Source: Lentimonas sp. CC4 (GTDB taxonomy: Bacteria; Verrucomicrobiota; Verrucomicrobiia; Opitutales; Coraliomargaritaceae). From it: a stretch of 64,000 bases of DNA. The notes below the pieces were generated by a model. It did not search any database and was not told the DNA's origin. It saw only the letters and a list, made by a program, of their open reading frames with translations. How positions within the stretch are numbered: position 1 is the stretch's first letter; each line of letters opens with the position of its first letter. Positions 52,493 through 63,643 of the stretch are shown here, in pieces. A program made the position numbers and the translations under genes. The stretch lies in assembly GCF_902728235.1 (NCBI RefSeq), contig NZ_CACVBO010000001.1, positions 1,302,001 to 1,366,000 of the forward strand. Reading direction: 5' to 3'.

Positions 52493-54070
52493 TTAACGAT
52501 TTTTAGGGACGAGGCCGAGTTTACGTGCGGTATTGTTAGCGATCGTGTTCATGTAGAAGCCGTTCAAAGCATGCACATACAGGCGGCGCTTGTAAGCGAC
52601 TGAAAGGAACCCTGGGTGTCCGTCTTGGAAACGGATGGATGTCATCAAGAAGGCAAAAATGAAGAGCGTGAGTATGATTTCAGCCATTGGCCATGTCGGC
52701 ACATCACGCGGCAAAGAGGATGCCAGTAGCGTGTCGGCTAGGCCTGATAGCACGAAGTAAATGGCGCCGATGCCTGCGGCAAAGATCGCTGTCTTGATGA
52801 TTTCACTGCTATCACGACCGCGGCGCATTTGTGTCCATAGTAGTTGTGTAATGGCCACTACGACCACCATGCTGAGCACCAGCATGCCAGGCTTTTCAGC
52901 AGGGCTCACTCCAAATACGTAGCTAAGACCAACCACAATACTCACACCGATCGCGACTGCTAACCAGATGCGACTCTGCGGAAGTTTCACATATTTTGGA
53001 TCCGCATTGAGTTTCTTCGCAGTGGCAACCGCAGAGCCAGAAGAAAGGAAGGCATGCCCTTTGTAGAGTGAGTGCGCTACGATATGAAGCACTGCGAGGT
53101 GGAATGCTCCGAGACCACACTGCAAAAGCATGAAACCCATTTGAGCGATCGTGGAATATGCCAGCGCGCGCTTCACACTCGTTTGCGAGAGCATGACGAA
53201 CGACCCATAGATCGCGGTGATTGCACCGAAGATGGCGAGCAGGAGCAGCGCATTAGATGTGTTCACCAATACCGGACTCATGCGAACCACTAGATATCCA
53301 CCACCGTTAATGATACCGGCGTGCATCAGTGCAGATACAGGTGTCGGCGCCCCCATCGTGTCAGGTAGCCATGTGTGAAATGGGAACTGAGCGGATTTGA
53401 ACATCGCTCCAAGGATAATCAGCCAGCCGATCCATGCGTTATTATCGAGCGAACTCCCTTGCTCCTGTGTAATTATAAATAGCTTTCCAAAGTCCTGCGC
53501 CCCGTAGATGACGAAGACGCCAATGAATGCGCCGAGTAAGCAGAAGTCACCCATGCGGCTAACAATGAATTTCTTACGAGCTGAAAGGAGCGTGCCTTTA
53601 CGGTCTGGGTAATAGACCAGCAGCTTGTGGAGGCCTAGGCTGCTTGCCATCCATGCCGCGAAGAACTGCACCAAGCCTGGTGCCACGACTAAGGCCATCA
53701 CGGAACCGAGCGTGACGCACATCCATTTAAAGAAGTATCCTTGGCGCTTATCACCAGCGAGGTAATTTTGTGAGAAACGCAGGATGACCGCTCCTAGGAA
53801 GCAGACCAATAGAAGGATTGTTGCCGAGAGCGCATCAAATCGAATGCCGATCCATCCAGCGTCAGTCAAAGTGGCAACCACAGGTTGCTGATCGTGAAAA
53901 GCCCATAAGACTGTTGCCAGCGTCGCACTGCCAAAAGCGCACCACGCAGTGAGCTCGGCAAACTTCCCCGCAGTAAGCGGACGACCATTGAGCCATTTCG
54001 ATGAAAGCACGACCCACAGCATGAGGGCTGGCGCTATCCAGAGTATGAGAAGACTGATGAGTATTTCCAT
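52493..54070 (-). CDS. dabB: DabB, membrane subunit of inorganic carbon uptake (NuoL/MrpA-like)
   Basis: The 525-residue polytopic protein belongs to the proton-conducting membrane transporter family (NuoL/MrpA/NdhF). It has about 14 membrane helices and the conserved core SAQFPFHTWLPDTMGAPTPV, SALMHAGIINGGGYLVVRM and KRALAYSTIAQMGFMLLQCG. The last part (MNTIANNTARKLGLVPKN) lacks the long NuoL lateral helix. Next to dabA it provides the cation gradient coupling. A promoter with -10 TACAAT ends 7 bp before the start codon, so translation may begin at the very 5' end of the mRNA. Confidence 0.92.
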   Translation of the reverse strand: MEILISLLILWIAPALMLWVVLSSKWLNGRPLTAGKFAELTAWCAFGSATLATVLWAFHDQQPVVATLTDAGWIGIRFDALSATILLLVCFLGAVILRFSQNYLAGDKRQGYFFKWMCVTLGSVMALVVAPGLVQFFAAWMASSLGLHKLLVYYPDRKGTLLSARKKFIVSRMGDFCLLGAFIGVFVIYGAQDFGKLFIITQEQGSSLDNNAWIGWLIILGAMFKSAQFPFHTWLPDTMGAPTPVSALMHAGIINGGGYLVVRMSPVLVNTSNALLLLAIFGAITAIYGSFVMLSQTSVKRALAYSTIAQMGFMLLQCGLGAFHLAVLHIVAHSLYKGHAFLSSGSAVATAKKLNADPKYVKLPQSRIWLAVAIGVSIVVGLSYVFGVSPAEKPGMLVLSMVVVVAITQLLWTQMRRGRDSSEIIKTAIFAAGIGAIYFVLSGLADTLLASSLPRDVPTWPMAEIILTLFIFAFLMTSIRFQDGHPGFLSVAYKRRLYVHALNGFYMNTIANNTARKLGLVPKNR

Positions 54071-54076
54071 GCCACT

Positions 54077-54105
54077 ATTGTAATGGAAACTCTTGATTTT
54101 GTCTA
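54077..54105 (-). promoter_or_regulatory. Predicted dabBA promoter, possibly giving a leaderless transcript
   Basis: On the minus strand TAGACA (54105-54100) and TACAAT (54082-54077) are separated by exactly 17 bp. Each matches the sigma-70 consensus at five of six positions. A transcript starting 7 bases after the -10 would begin at the dabB ATG (54070). The same 70-bp gap must hold the lysR promoter and the LysR binding site, for which ATATAAGAATT-like AT-rich DNA is available. Confidence 0.6.
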
Positions 54106-54140
54106 ATATAAGAATTTAACTAAATCGTTCTCTTTTATAT

Positions 54141-55019
54141 ATGTCACAGTTAAACTATCACCACCTTCGCTACTTTCATGCCATCGTGCGCGAAGGCACG
54201 CTCACCCGTGCTGCCGAGACTTTGCACGTCTCTCAGTCTGCCTTGAGTATTCAATTGAAGAAGCTGGAAGAGAGCTTGGACTGCGCCCTATTTGATCGAC
54301 AGCACAAATCTCTGAGTCTGACCGAGGAGGGGCGTATCGTGTTCGACTACGCTGAGACGATCTTTCGCACTGGTGAAGAGTTGATGGCGACGTTGCAAAA
54401 TAAAAATAAGCGCTTTCGCGATGTGCTGCGCGTCGGTGCGGTGTCGACCCTATCCAAGAACTTCCAGATGACTTTCTTGAAAGAGGCCTTCGACGACGAA
54501 GATCTCGAAGTGGTGATTCAGTCCGGGAGTCTGCGAGAGTTGTTGAATCAACTGAGAGCGCACACGATCGACCTCGTTTTATCCAATACGCCGATCCTAC
54601 GCGATGCTGAGCGCAAATTGCACAGTCAATTACTTGATAAGCAATCTGTGAGTATCGTGGGTCCCGAGCGCTTTAAAGGCCGAACAGGATTTAGGTTTCC
54701 CGAAGATTTGGTGGATACGCCGATCGTATTGCCGAGTATGGAAAGTAATATCCGAGCGGGCTTTGACCTCGCCATGGAACGTGCCGGCATCGCTCCCTTG
54801 ATTGCGGCGGAGGCCAATGATATGGCGATGATGCGCCTAATCGCCCGCAAGACCGATGCGCTTGCCCTCGTCCCACCAGTGGTGGTTATGGATGAGCTAC
54901 AAAACAAGCGGCTCTTCGAGCTGTGCAATATCCCTGATATTCAAGAGACCTTCTATGCGATTACCGCAACACGTCGTTACCCGAACCCGTATCTAAAAAA
55001 GCTCTTGAAGCACGATTAG
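54141..55019 (+). CDS. LysR-family regulator (NhaR-like) divergent from dabBA
   Basis: The 292-residue LysR-type regulator has the N-terminal helix-turn-helix in GTLTRAAETLHVSQSALSIQLKKLEE (about residues 19-44) and DRQHKSLSLTEEGRIVFDYA. A two-lobed effector-binding domain follows (about 92-290). The HTH region is of the NhaR type. It is divergently transcribed from dabB across 70 bp, the usual arrangement for a LysR regulator and its target, so it probably controls inorganic-carbon uptake. The effector is unknown. Confidence 0.9.
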   Translation: MSQLNYHHLRYFHAIVREGTLTRAAETLHVSQSALSIQLKKLEESLDCALFDRQHKSLSLTEEGRIVFDYAETIFRTGEELMATLQNKNKRFRDVLRVGAVSTLSKNFQMTFLKEAFDDEDLEVVIQSGSLRELLNQLRAHTIDLVLSNTPILRDAERKLHSQLLDKQSVSIVGPERFKGRTGFRFPEDLVDTPIVLPSMESNIRAGFDLAMERAGIAPLIAAEANDMAMMRLIARKTDALALVPPVVVMDELQNKRLFELCNIPDIQETFYAITATRRYPNPYLKKLLKHD

Positions 55020-55289
55020 GGGAGCTTGTGGAGAAGCAGCCTCTCCATCGTCACATTGCCGATGGAGTCTCGTGTGACCGAATCGACCGCGTATTGTGGG
55101 GCGGATCGAGGGTGAGCTCGTGATGCGGGATAAGAGTGTCGATTCTGCGCTGCAGCAGTCATGGGTGATCAAACTGATGCTGAGGTCGACTTGCTACTAG
55201 CGGCGATTAGGGTTTGTTATGAATTAGTTGCTAGTTTGACAGGGCTTTCCTTCGCAGGTCTTGCTTTACTGACTTCAGCAAGAACCATT
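55020..55289. other. Gap between lysR and the bd oxidase operon
   Basis: Nothing beyond a possible leader is seen. A small imperfect hairpin (GGAGAAGCAGCCTCTCC, 55030-55046) follows the lysR stop. The frame that extends cydA upstream to 55161 encodes an unlikely 43-residue addition. Confidence 0.4.
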
Positions 55290-56606
55290 ATGGACGAATT
55301 TTTACTTTCTCGCATACAATTTGCGGCCAATATCTCTTTTCACATCCTGTTTCCGACGATCACGATCGCTCTAGGTTGGTTGTTGTTATTCTTTAAGCTG
55401 CGCTACCGCCGCACGCGTGATGCGAAGTGGATGGAGCTGTATTTCTACTTTACCAAGGTCTTTGCGTTGACCTTTAGTCTCGGGGTGGTGACAGGCGTGA
55501 CGATGTCGTTTCAGTTTGGCACGAATTGGCCCGGGTATATGAATACCGTGGGTAACATTGCGGGGCCGCTGCTAGCTTACGAGGTGCTTACGGCATTTTT
55601 CCTCGAAGCGACGTTTTTGGGAGTGATGCTTTACGGCTTCCGCAGGGTGCCGAGCTGGTTCCATACGCTATCTACGTTTTTGGTGGCGGGGGGCACGACC
55701 TTGTCGGCATTTTGGATTCTGGCCCTCAATAGTTGGATGCAGACACCGGCGGGTCATGTGATGATCGATGGTGTGGCGCACGCTGAGAATTGGTGGCAAA
55801 TCGTGTTTAACCCGTCGATGCCATATCGACTCATACATACATTGCTCGGCTCAGGATTAACGGTCGCTTTTCTAGCTGCTGGCTTGTTGGCGTATCGCTG
55901 TATCAAAGGTGATCAACGCCCTGCAGTGAAAGCTGGGTTGACTTGTAGTATCGTCTTGGCGGCAGTGCTGGCTCCTTTACAAGGACTCGTTGGTGATTTA
56001 CACGGCACGAATACGCGTGACTATCAGCCACAGAAGCTGGCAGCAATGGAGGCGTTGTGGGAAAGTGGTGATGGGGTGCCGTTGGCGCTCTTTGCGTTGC
56101 CCGATGAAGAGGCACGTGAAAATCACATGGAGATCGCCGTGCCGAAGCTCGGTAGTCTGATTATTACGCGTGACCCGAATGGACATGTGCGTGGGTTGAA
56201 TGAATTTATTGGCGAACATCCGCCCGTGGCTCCGGTGTTTTGGAGCTTTCGTGTGATGGTCGGGGTAGGCACCGTCATGATCGGCGTGGCTTTTGTTGGA
56301 GCATTTTACCTGTGGAAAAAGCCCGCACTGCCGCAGTGGTATTTAAAAGTGCTGTTGGGCATGACGTTTTCCGGCTGGGTCGGAACGATCGCGGGCTGGT
56401 ATGTGAGTGAGATCGGACGTCAGCCGTGGTTGGTGCAGGGGATCTTGAAATCCAAAGATGCGGTGGCCGATCTGCCGCCCTCGCATGTGGCGCTCACGCT
56501 CACCGCTTATTTGGTGACTTACGTGGTATTATTTTTTGCCTACATTGGCTCTCTCTTTTACTTGGCGAGAAAGGAAATCGCGACTGAACCTAAGGAGCTT
56601 GTTTAA
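55290..56606 (+). CDS. cydA: Cytochrome bd-type quinol oxidase subunit I (CIO-type, short Q-loop)
   Basis: Subunit I carries the haems and oxidises quinol while reducing oxygen. The 438-residue protein starts MDEFLLSRIQFAANISFH with the haem-ligand His18. It has the proton-channel and haem segment around FFLEATFLGVMLYG and the conserved GRQPW (about 378-382). The quinol loop between about residues 285 and 330 is short, as in cyanide-insensitive oxidases (CioA). ATG 55290 fits the family N-terminus; a longer frame from 55161 does not. cydB starts 2 bp after the stop. With menA in the same window, menaquinol is the likely donor. Confidence 0.93.
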   Translation: MDEFLLSRIQFAANISFHILFPTITIALGWLLLFFKLRYRRTRDAKWMELYFYFTKVFALTFSLGVVTGVTMSFQFGTNWPGYMNTVGNIAGPLLAYEVLTAFFLEATFLGVMLYGFRRVPSWFHTLSTFLVAGGTTLSAFWILALNSWMQTPAGHVMIDGVAHAENWWQIVFNPSMPYRLIHTLLGSGLTVAFLAAGLLAYRCIKGDQRPAVKAGLTCSIVLAAVLAPLQGLVGDLHGTNTRDYQPQKLAAMEALWESGDGVPLALFALPDEEARENHMEIAVPKLGSLIITRDPNGHVRGLNEFIGEHPPVAPVFWSFRVMVGVGTVMIGVAFVGAFYLWKKPALPQWYLKVLLGMTFSGWVGTIAGWYVSEIGRQPWLVQGILKSKDAVADLPPSHVALTLTAYLVTYVVLFFAYIGSLFYLARKEIATEPKELV

Positions 56607-56608
56607 AA

Positions 56609-57622
56609 ATGAGTTTGGAAATTTTTCAAAACGGCGAGTGGTTGCCCTTCGTCTTCGCATTTCTAATTGGCCTCGCGATGTTGCTGTATGCGGTGCTCGA
56701 CGGCTATGACCTGGGGGTTGGGTTGCTGTCGCGTAGCGTGGAGCGCGAGGAGCGTGATCGGATGATTGCTTCCATCGGCCCGTTCTGGGATGCGAATGAG
56801 ACCTGGCTGGTGTTGGGTGTTGGTTTGCTGTTGGTCGCCTTTCCTGTGGCGCACGGTGTGGTGCTAACGAATCTGTATCTGCCCGTGGCGGTGATGATGA
56901 TCGGACTGATTTTTCGTGGCGTCTCCTTTGACTTTCGCAAGAAGGTGGCGCCTGAGGGCCAACAGCGTTGGAACCGAAACTTTTTCCTCGGCTCGCTGGT
57001 CGTGGCCTTGAGTCAGGGCTACATGGTCGGGCGCTATATTATCGGTTTTCAAGAAGGTCTGAGCGGTTACCTCTTTTCGGTGTTCTTCGCGTTGCTCGTG
57101 GTTGCAGGGTATACGCTGATGGGGGCGTGTTGGTTGATTCTGAAAACCGAAGGCGCGTTGCAGGTTAAAGCCGTGGGCTGGGCGCGTCGGGCGATTTGGG
57201 TGATGGTGCTCGGAGCCTTGCTCAGTAGTTTGACTGCGCCGTTTGTCGCGACGCGCATTTACGATCGGATGTTTGCCTTTCCCGAGGTGACGCTACTGCT
57301 GGCGATGCCGTTGATCTCGATCATGCTGACCTTGCTAATGCACTTCATTCTCGGGATCTTACCGTTGGAAAAGGATCGGCTCGCTTGGATGCCATTCGCG
57401 ATTTCGATTGCGATCTTCGTGCTCGGATTCCTGGGGCTGGTTTACAGCTTTTATCCGTATATCATTCCCGGGCATTTGCTGATTGTGGAAGCCGCCGCCG
57501 CGCCGGAGTCATTGATGGTGATTCTGATCGGCACCGCGATTGTGCTGCCATTTTTGATCGGTTATACGGCGCTGGCCTACTGGATCTTTCGTGGCAAGGC
57601 GACGGATCTGAGATATGATTGA
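56609..57622 (+). CDS. cydB: Cytochrome bd-type quinol oxidase subunit II
   Basis: The 337-residue subunit has eight to nine membrane helices. It carries the family start LYAVLDGYDLGVGLLSRSVEREERDRM (about 26-52) and the conserved SIGPFWDANETWLVLG, LIFRGVSFDFRKK and GLVYSFYPYIIPG. It stabilises the haem core in subunit I. It is 2 bp downstream of cydA. No cydX or cydDC gene follows, which is usual for CIO-type operons. Confidence 0.94.
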   Translation: MSLEIFQNGEWLPFVFAFLIGLAMLLYAVLDGYDLGVGLLSRSVEREERDRMIASIGPFWDANETWLVLGVGLLLVAFPVAHGVVLTNLYLPVAVMMIGLIFRGVSFDFRKKVAPEGQQRWNRNFFLGSLVVALSQGYMVGRYIIGFQEGLSGYLFSVFFALLVVAGYTLMGACWLILKTEGALQVKAVGWARRAIWVMVLGALLSSLTAPFVATRIYDRMFAFPEVTLLLAMPLISIMLTLLMHFILGILPLEKDRLAWMPFAISIAIFVLGFLGLVYSFYPYIIPGHLLIVEAAAAPESLMVILIGTAIVLPFLIGYTALAYWIFRGKATDLRYD

Positions 57623-57633
57623 GGAGGGGCGTG

Positions 57634-57773
57634 TCGAACGTTGAACGTTGAATGTTGAGCGTTACGCTGCGTCGTTTTGTGTCGTAGCACGGTGCTTAAG
57701 CCCGAGAGCGTTGCCTCGCAGAATCGTTGCTGTGAACCCATCCCGACGGACTGCGTCTAAAGAGCGCAGCTAC
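57634..57773. repeat. Repeat cluster after cydB, including a GTAG-foot hairpin
   Basis: The cluster begins with GTCGAACGTTGAACGTTGAA, the same type as at 40371. It ends, read inverted, with GTAG plus the hairpin CTGCG-ctctttaga-CGCAG (57751-57773). A GTAG at about 57681 opens the left side, so it may be a worn BIME. No gene is seen between 57623 and 57836. Confidence 0.5.
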
Positions 57774-57836
57774 ATTAGTGTTGTGTATTTTAATAAGCGT
57801 TTGACGTAAGGTGGGTGGTTCGCACTGTTTGGCCCC

Positions 57837-58784
57837 ATGAAAAACGTTGTTTTGTGTCTGGTTGCTTTGGTGGTGGGATGGTTGCTTGGGGTGTCGTTTG
57901 GCGTCTCGGAAGTTCGTGAGCCCATAGGTGAGGTGCCGGTGTCTGTGGTGACTGCGCCGGTTGGCACGCTTGAGCGTATCAGCGAGTTAGAGGCCAGTCT
58001 CGCGGAGACGGAGTCGGCACTTGAGCGTGCCCAGTCAGAACTCGAGACGGTTCGCGCGGCGGCAAGAGATTCTGCTCCTGAGGCAGAGGTCGAAGAAGAG
58101 AAGGCTGCTCCGGTTCAGAACCCATTCATGGCGAATGTGCAATCGATGGCGGCTGAGAGTTCGAAGCAACGGAAGCAGGAAGAGTTGGAGAAGCTGAAGC
58201 TTAGCTTGAATTTGTCGCCGGATCAGGTGGCAGCGTTGGAGACGTATTATGCGAAGAGTGCTGAGCTAGAGGCGAAGCTGATGGAGCGTGTGTTTTCTGG
58301 GGAGTCGATGGAATCCATGGAGGCAGCAGCCGAGGAGATGGCATCGGAGGTGGAGTATCACAGTGTTTCTCAGTTGCTCGATGAACTTCTGACACCTGAG
58401 CAGCAGGCGGTGTATGAGGCTAACAAGGAGCAAGAGGATTTGGAACGTAAGGAAGCGACGGCCTATCGCGAGCTCAGTTCACTGCAGCAACAGTTCTTAT
58501 TGGATGAGTCGCAGAAGGATCAGGTCTTTGAGATTTTCTATGACAAAGCGTATGCCGTGAAGCACTCTGAGTGGGAAGCACTGGGGATTGATCAATCTGG
58601 AACCGATGGTTTCCTAGGCGCAAAGGTCGTTGAGAATGAACGCTTGATAGAGACTCTATCTGAAGTGCTCGCAGAGGATCAGCTTGAGCTGTATCGCAAG
58701 AAGCTGGCGTCCGACCTCGAAATGCAACGTAAGTCGATGCAGATGTTTGGTAGCGGACTGGCTTCGAAAGCGAAGGGCGAGTGA
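57837..58784 (+). CDS. Membrane-anchored coiled-coil protein of unknown function
   Basis: The 315-residue protein has an N-terminal hydrophobic segment (about 4-22) that is either a signal or an anchor. A first coiled coil (about 42-72, Glu/Ala-rich) and an acidic linker (about 76-92) follow. The rest, about 105-305, is mostly helical and highly charged, with a repeated LSxDQ/LTPEQQ/LAEDQ pattern reminiscent of helix starts in Spy-like or LTXXQ periplasmic proteins. No cysteines suggest metal or disulphide roles. I do not recognise a named family. Confidence 0.6.
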   Translation: MKNVVLCLVALVVGWLLGVSFGVSEVREPIGEVPVSVVTAPVGTLERISELEASLAETESALERAQSELETVRAAARDSAPEAEVEEEKAAPVQNPFMANVQSMAAESSKQRKQEELEKLKLSLNLSPDQVAALETYYAKSAELEAKLMERVFSGESMESMEAAAEEMASEVEYHSVSQLLDELLTPEQQAVYEANKEQEDLERKEATAYRELSSLQQQFLLDESQKDQVFEIFYDKAYAVKHSEWEALGIDQSGTDGFLGAKVVENERLIETLSEVLAEDQLELYRKKLASDLEMQRKSMQMFGSGLASKAKGE

Positions 58785-58968
58785 ATCTAATTGGAGACTT
58801 CTACAGTCAGCACATATTGGGCGGAAATCTGCGACTCGGCTGAGCTTATTGAAGTCAGGAGATGGCGAAGCAATGTCCATGTCACTGCTCGACTTCGATG
58901 AGGAAGAATCGATAGGAGTGCTGCTTTTCCGTTTTTTGGACTGACAGTTGGCTTAGAAGGCATATGTC

Positions 58969-61746
<2,778 letters not shown>

Positions 61747-61770
61747 TCAGTTGCTGTTCGCCAGTTTTAC

Positions 61771-61806
61771 AAAAACGCTCAGGGATGTTCCCTGAGCGTT
61801 TTTTTG
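61771..61806 (+). terminator. Terminator of acnB
   Basis: AAAAACGCTCAGGGA and TCCCTGAGCGTTTTT pair over 15 bp with a TGT loop, followed by more T. It begins 25 bp after the acnB stop. Its A-tract and T-tract make it bidirectional, so it can also stop the convergent PP2C transcript. Its right arm is where the downstream duplication begins. Confidence 0.93.
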
Positions 61807-61820
61807 TGTGGTTGAGTGAA

Positions 61821-61894
61821 GTGACACAGACATTCTTGTCTGTTACGTAGGATAAGTGCAGTTCTACTGGGACAGACAAGAATGTCTGTGTCAC
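61821..61894. repeat. Family 4 inverted pair, copy in duplicate 1
   Basis: GTGACACAGACATTCTTGTC.. and ..GACAAGAATGTCTGTGTCAC form the ends of a 74-bp inverted repeat. Each end is itself the hairpin ACAGACA-ttct-TGTCTGT. The middle holds TACGTAGGATAAGTGCAGTT. Confidence 0.85.
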
Positions 61895-62026
61895 TCAGGT
61901 CAGCTCAGCTCCGCTGTGCTTAATCGCGATGAGCGTGAGGTCGTCGGGCTGACCTTCGTCGCCGGAGAAGCGGTGCACACTATCCATGACGTGATTGAGG
62001 ATGGATTGTGCGTTGCTATTGCCGTG
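61895..62026 (-). pseudogene. Duplicated 3' fragment of the PP2C phosphatase gene
   Basis: Read on the minus strand, this encodes the same last residues as the intact gene (HGNSNAQSILNHVMDSVHRF, then DEGQPDDLTLIAIKHS), followed by five extra residues before its stop. It has no upstream part of the gene and no start of its own. Confidence 0.9.
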
Positions 62027-62096
62027 ACGCGGTCGGTGTAGTCCTTGCGTTTGCCCCCTTTTTCCTCCTGAGCGTTTTTTTGTGTGGTTGAGTAAA

Positions 62097-62170
62097 GTGA
62101 CACAGACATTCTTGTCTGTTACGTAGGATAAGTGCAGTTCCACTGGGACAGACAAGAATGTCTGTGTCAC
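62097..62170. repeat. Family 4 inverted pair, copy in duplicate 2
   Basis: This is the same 74-bp inverted repeat as 61821-61894, exactly 276 bp further on, with single-base differences. It lies 5 bp after the stop of the PP2C gene and may serve as its 3' end structure. Confidence 0.85.
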
Positions 62171-62175
62171 TCAGC

Positions 62176-63609
62176 TCAGCTGTGCTTAATCGCGATGAGC
62201 GTGAGGTCGTCGGGCTGGCCTTCGTCGCCGGAGAAGCGGTGCACACTATCCATGACGTGATTGAGGATGGATTGTGCGTTGCTATTGCCGTGTGCCTTGA
62301 GTGTCTCGATGAGACGTTCGCCGGAGTATTCGTCGCCGCTGGCGTTCACGCTTTCGGTGACGCCGTCGGTGTAGAGCAGTAGGGCGTCGTCTTTGCCGAA
62401 CGGGACGGTTTTATCTTTGATCGTGAGGTCGAAGATTTCGGGTGGCACCATGCCGAGTGCCATGCCTTGCGATTGAACGGCTTCGACGCTCTCGGTGCCA
62501 TCGCTGGCGTGGCGGTAGACGAAGGGGAGCTCATGCCCCGCGCGGGCGAAGGTGATCTCCTGCTTGGCCTGATCAATGATCGCATAGACGATAGTGATAA
62601 ACATATCGCGCCGCATGGAGCTTTGCATCTGCGAGTTGATCTCTATGAGCACTTCTGCGGGGGAGTCGAGTTGGCGCGAAACGTGGCGTAGGTTCGTCTG
62701 GCAAATTGCCATCAGGATGGAGGCTGAGATGCCTTTTCCAGACACGTCGGCGATGGCGACTCCGATACGATTGTCATCGATTGCAAAGACGTCGTAGAGG
62801 TCGCCGCCGATCTTTTGCGCGGGTGTATAGTGCGCGGAAAATTCGATTTTATCGGATGCGGGGAATTTACTCGGGAGGAGGAGCCCTTGAATGTTGCTGG
62901 CCAGTTCGATGTCGAGATCGAGCTTGTTCTTCTCGATCTGTAGCTGCATGGCATCGCTATTATGCACTGCGAGTCCGACTTGTTCTGCCAAGGATTCGAC
63001 TAGAGAGAAATCGGTATCGGTAAATGCGAGATCGTCGGCTGGATTGGCAACGGCGAGCACGGCGATGAGTTCCCCTTGAAAGAGAACGGGCGCGATGATG
63101 ATCGAACGCACTTGAAGTGCAGGATCGCTGTGTTGAATGACGCGTGGGTCGTTTGTCGCATCGACGATGAGCTGTGCGCGTTTGGACTTCGCTGCTTGGC
63201 CGATTAAGCCTTCGCCCATTTTGAAGGATTCTGATTTTAGGATGTTTTCGAGAAACTGGGCGCGAGTTGCGAGTTTGGCGCTGATGCCTTCTGGTAGTTT
63301 GCGTTGCGGGGGAAAGAGTCCTTCGACGGCGATGCCCTTGAGCGTATCATCCTCGCGTTTTTCAAAGATACAGGCACTCATTGCGCCAGTGCTCAGGATG
63401 GCGGCGTGGATGATGCGCTGAAACATGGCTGCACGGTCGCTTCCTTCGGCGACGGCCTCGACCATGTTGTGCATGAACTCGACGACAATCTGCTTCTCCT
63501 GCTGGAGGAGCTGCTTTTCATCTTCGATGATCTTGATGTGTCTGCGTCTGCCCGTGTGGAGCAGCCACATGCCAAATAATCCTACGAGTAATCCAAGAAA
63601 AAATGACAT
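62176..63609 (-). CDS. RsbU-like PP2C serine phosphatase with GAF domain
   Basis: The 477-residue protein has one N-terminal membrane helix (about 2-18), a short coiled coil (about 25-45), a GAF sensor domain (about 60-215) and a SpoIIE/PP2C phosphatase domain (about 240-475). Metal and catalytic motifs are visible: KIGGDLYDVF, VAIADVSGKGISASILMA, LLLYTDGVTES and DEGQPDDLTLIAI. Such proteins dephosphorylate anti-anti-sigma (STAS) proteins in partner switching. The STAS gene is 34 bp upstream in the same orientation. Its 3' end has been duplicated downstream. Confidence 0.92.
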   Translation of the reverse strand: MSFFLGLLVGLFGMWLLHTGRRRHIKIIEDEKQLLQQEKQIVVEFMHNMVEAVAEGSDRAAMFQRIIHAAILSTGAMSACIFEKREDDTLKGIAVEGLFPPQRKLPEGISAKLATRAQFLENILKSESFKMGEGLIGQAAKSKRAQLIVDATNDPRVIQHSDPALQVRSIIIAPVLFQGELIAVLAVANPADDLAFTDTDFSLVESLAEQVGLAVHNSDAMQLQIEKNKLDLDIELASNIQGLLLPSKFPASDKIEFSAHYTPAQKIGGDLYDVFAIDDNRIGVAIADVSGKGISASILMAICQTNLRHVSRQLDSPAEVLIEINSQMQSSMRRDMFITIVYAIIDQAKQEITFARAGHELPFVYRHASDGTESVEAVQSQGMALGMVPPEIFDLTIKDKTVPFGKDDALLLYTDGVTESVNASGDEYSGERLIETLKAHGNSNAQSILNHVMDSVHRFSGDEGQPDDLTLIAIKHS

Positions 63610-63643
63610 TAATATTCAGGTCTCTTGGGCGGCGCGGAGGGGG

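Larger units (their letters stand above)
61791..62292. repeat. Direct duplication covering a terminator arm, a family 4 element and the PP2C gene end
   Basis: Copy 1 (61791-62026) and copy 2 (62067-62292) start 276 bp apart and are nearly identical. They begin with CCTGAGCGTTTTTTTGTGTG and end with GTTGCTATTGCCGTG. Copy 1 has 10 extra bases near 61895-61915. Forty unrelated bases (62027-62066) separate them. Confidence 0.93.

Noticed and set aside
55161-55289. 43-codon upstream extension of cydA
   Set aside because: Family members start at MDEFLLSRIQFAA or close to it; the extension adds an unrelated stretch.
61856-62382. Plus-strand frames over the duplicated region
   Set aside because: They are antisense to the phosphatase gene end and its duplicate, and are repeated only because the DNA is repeated.
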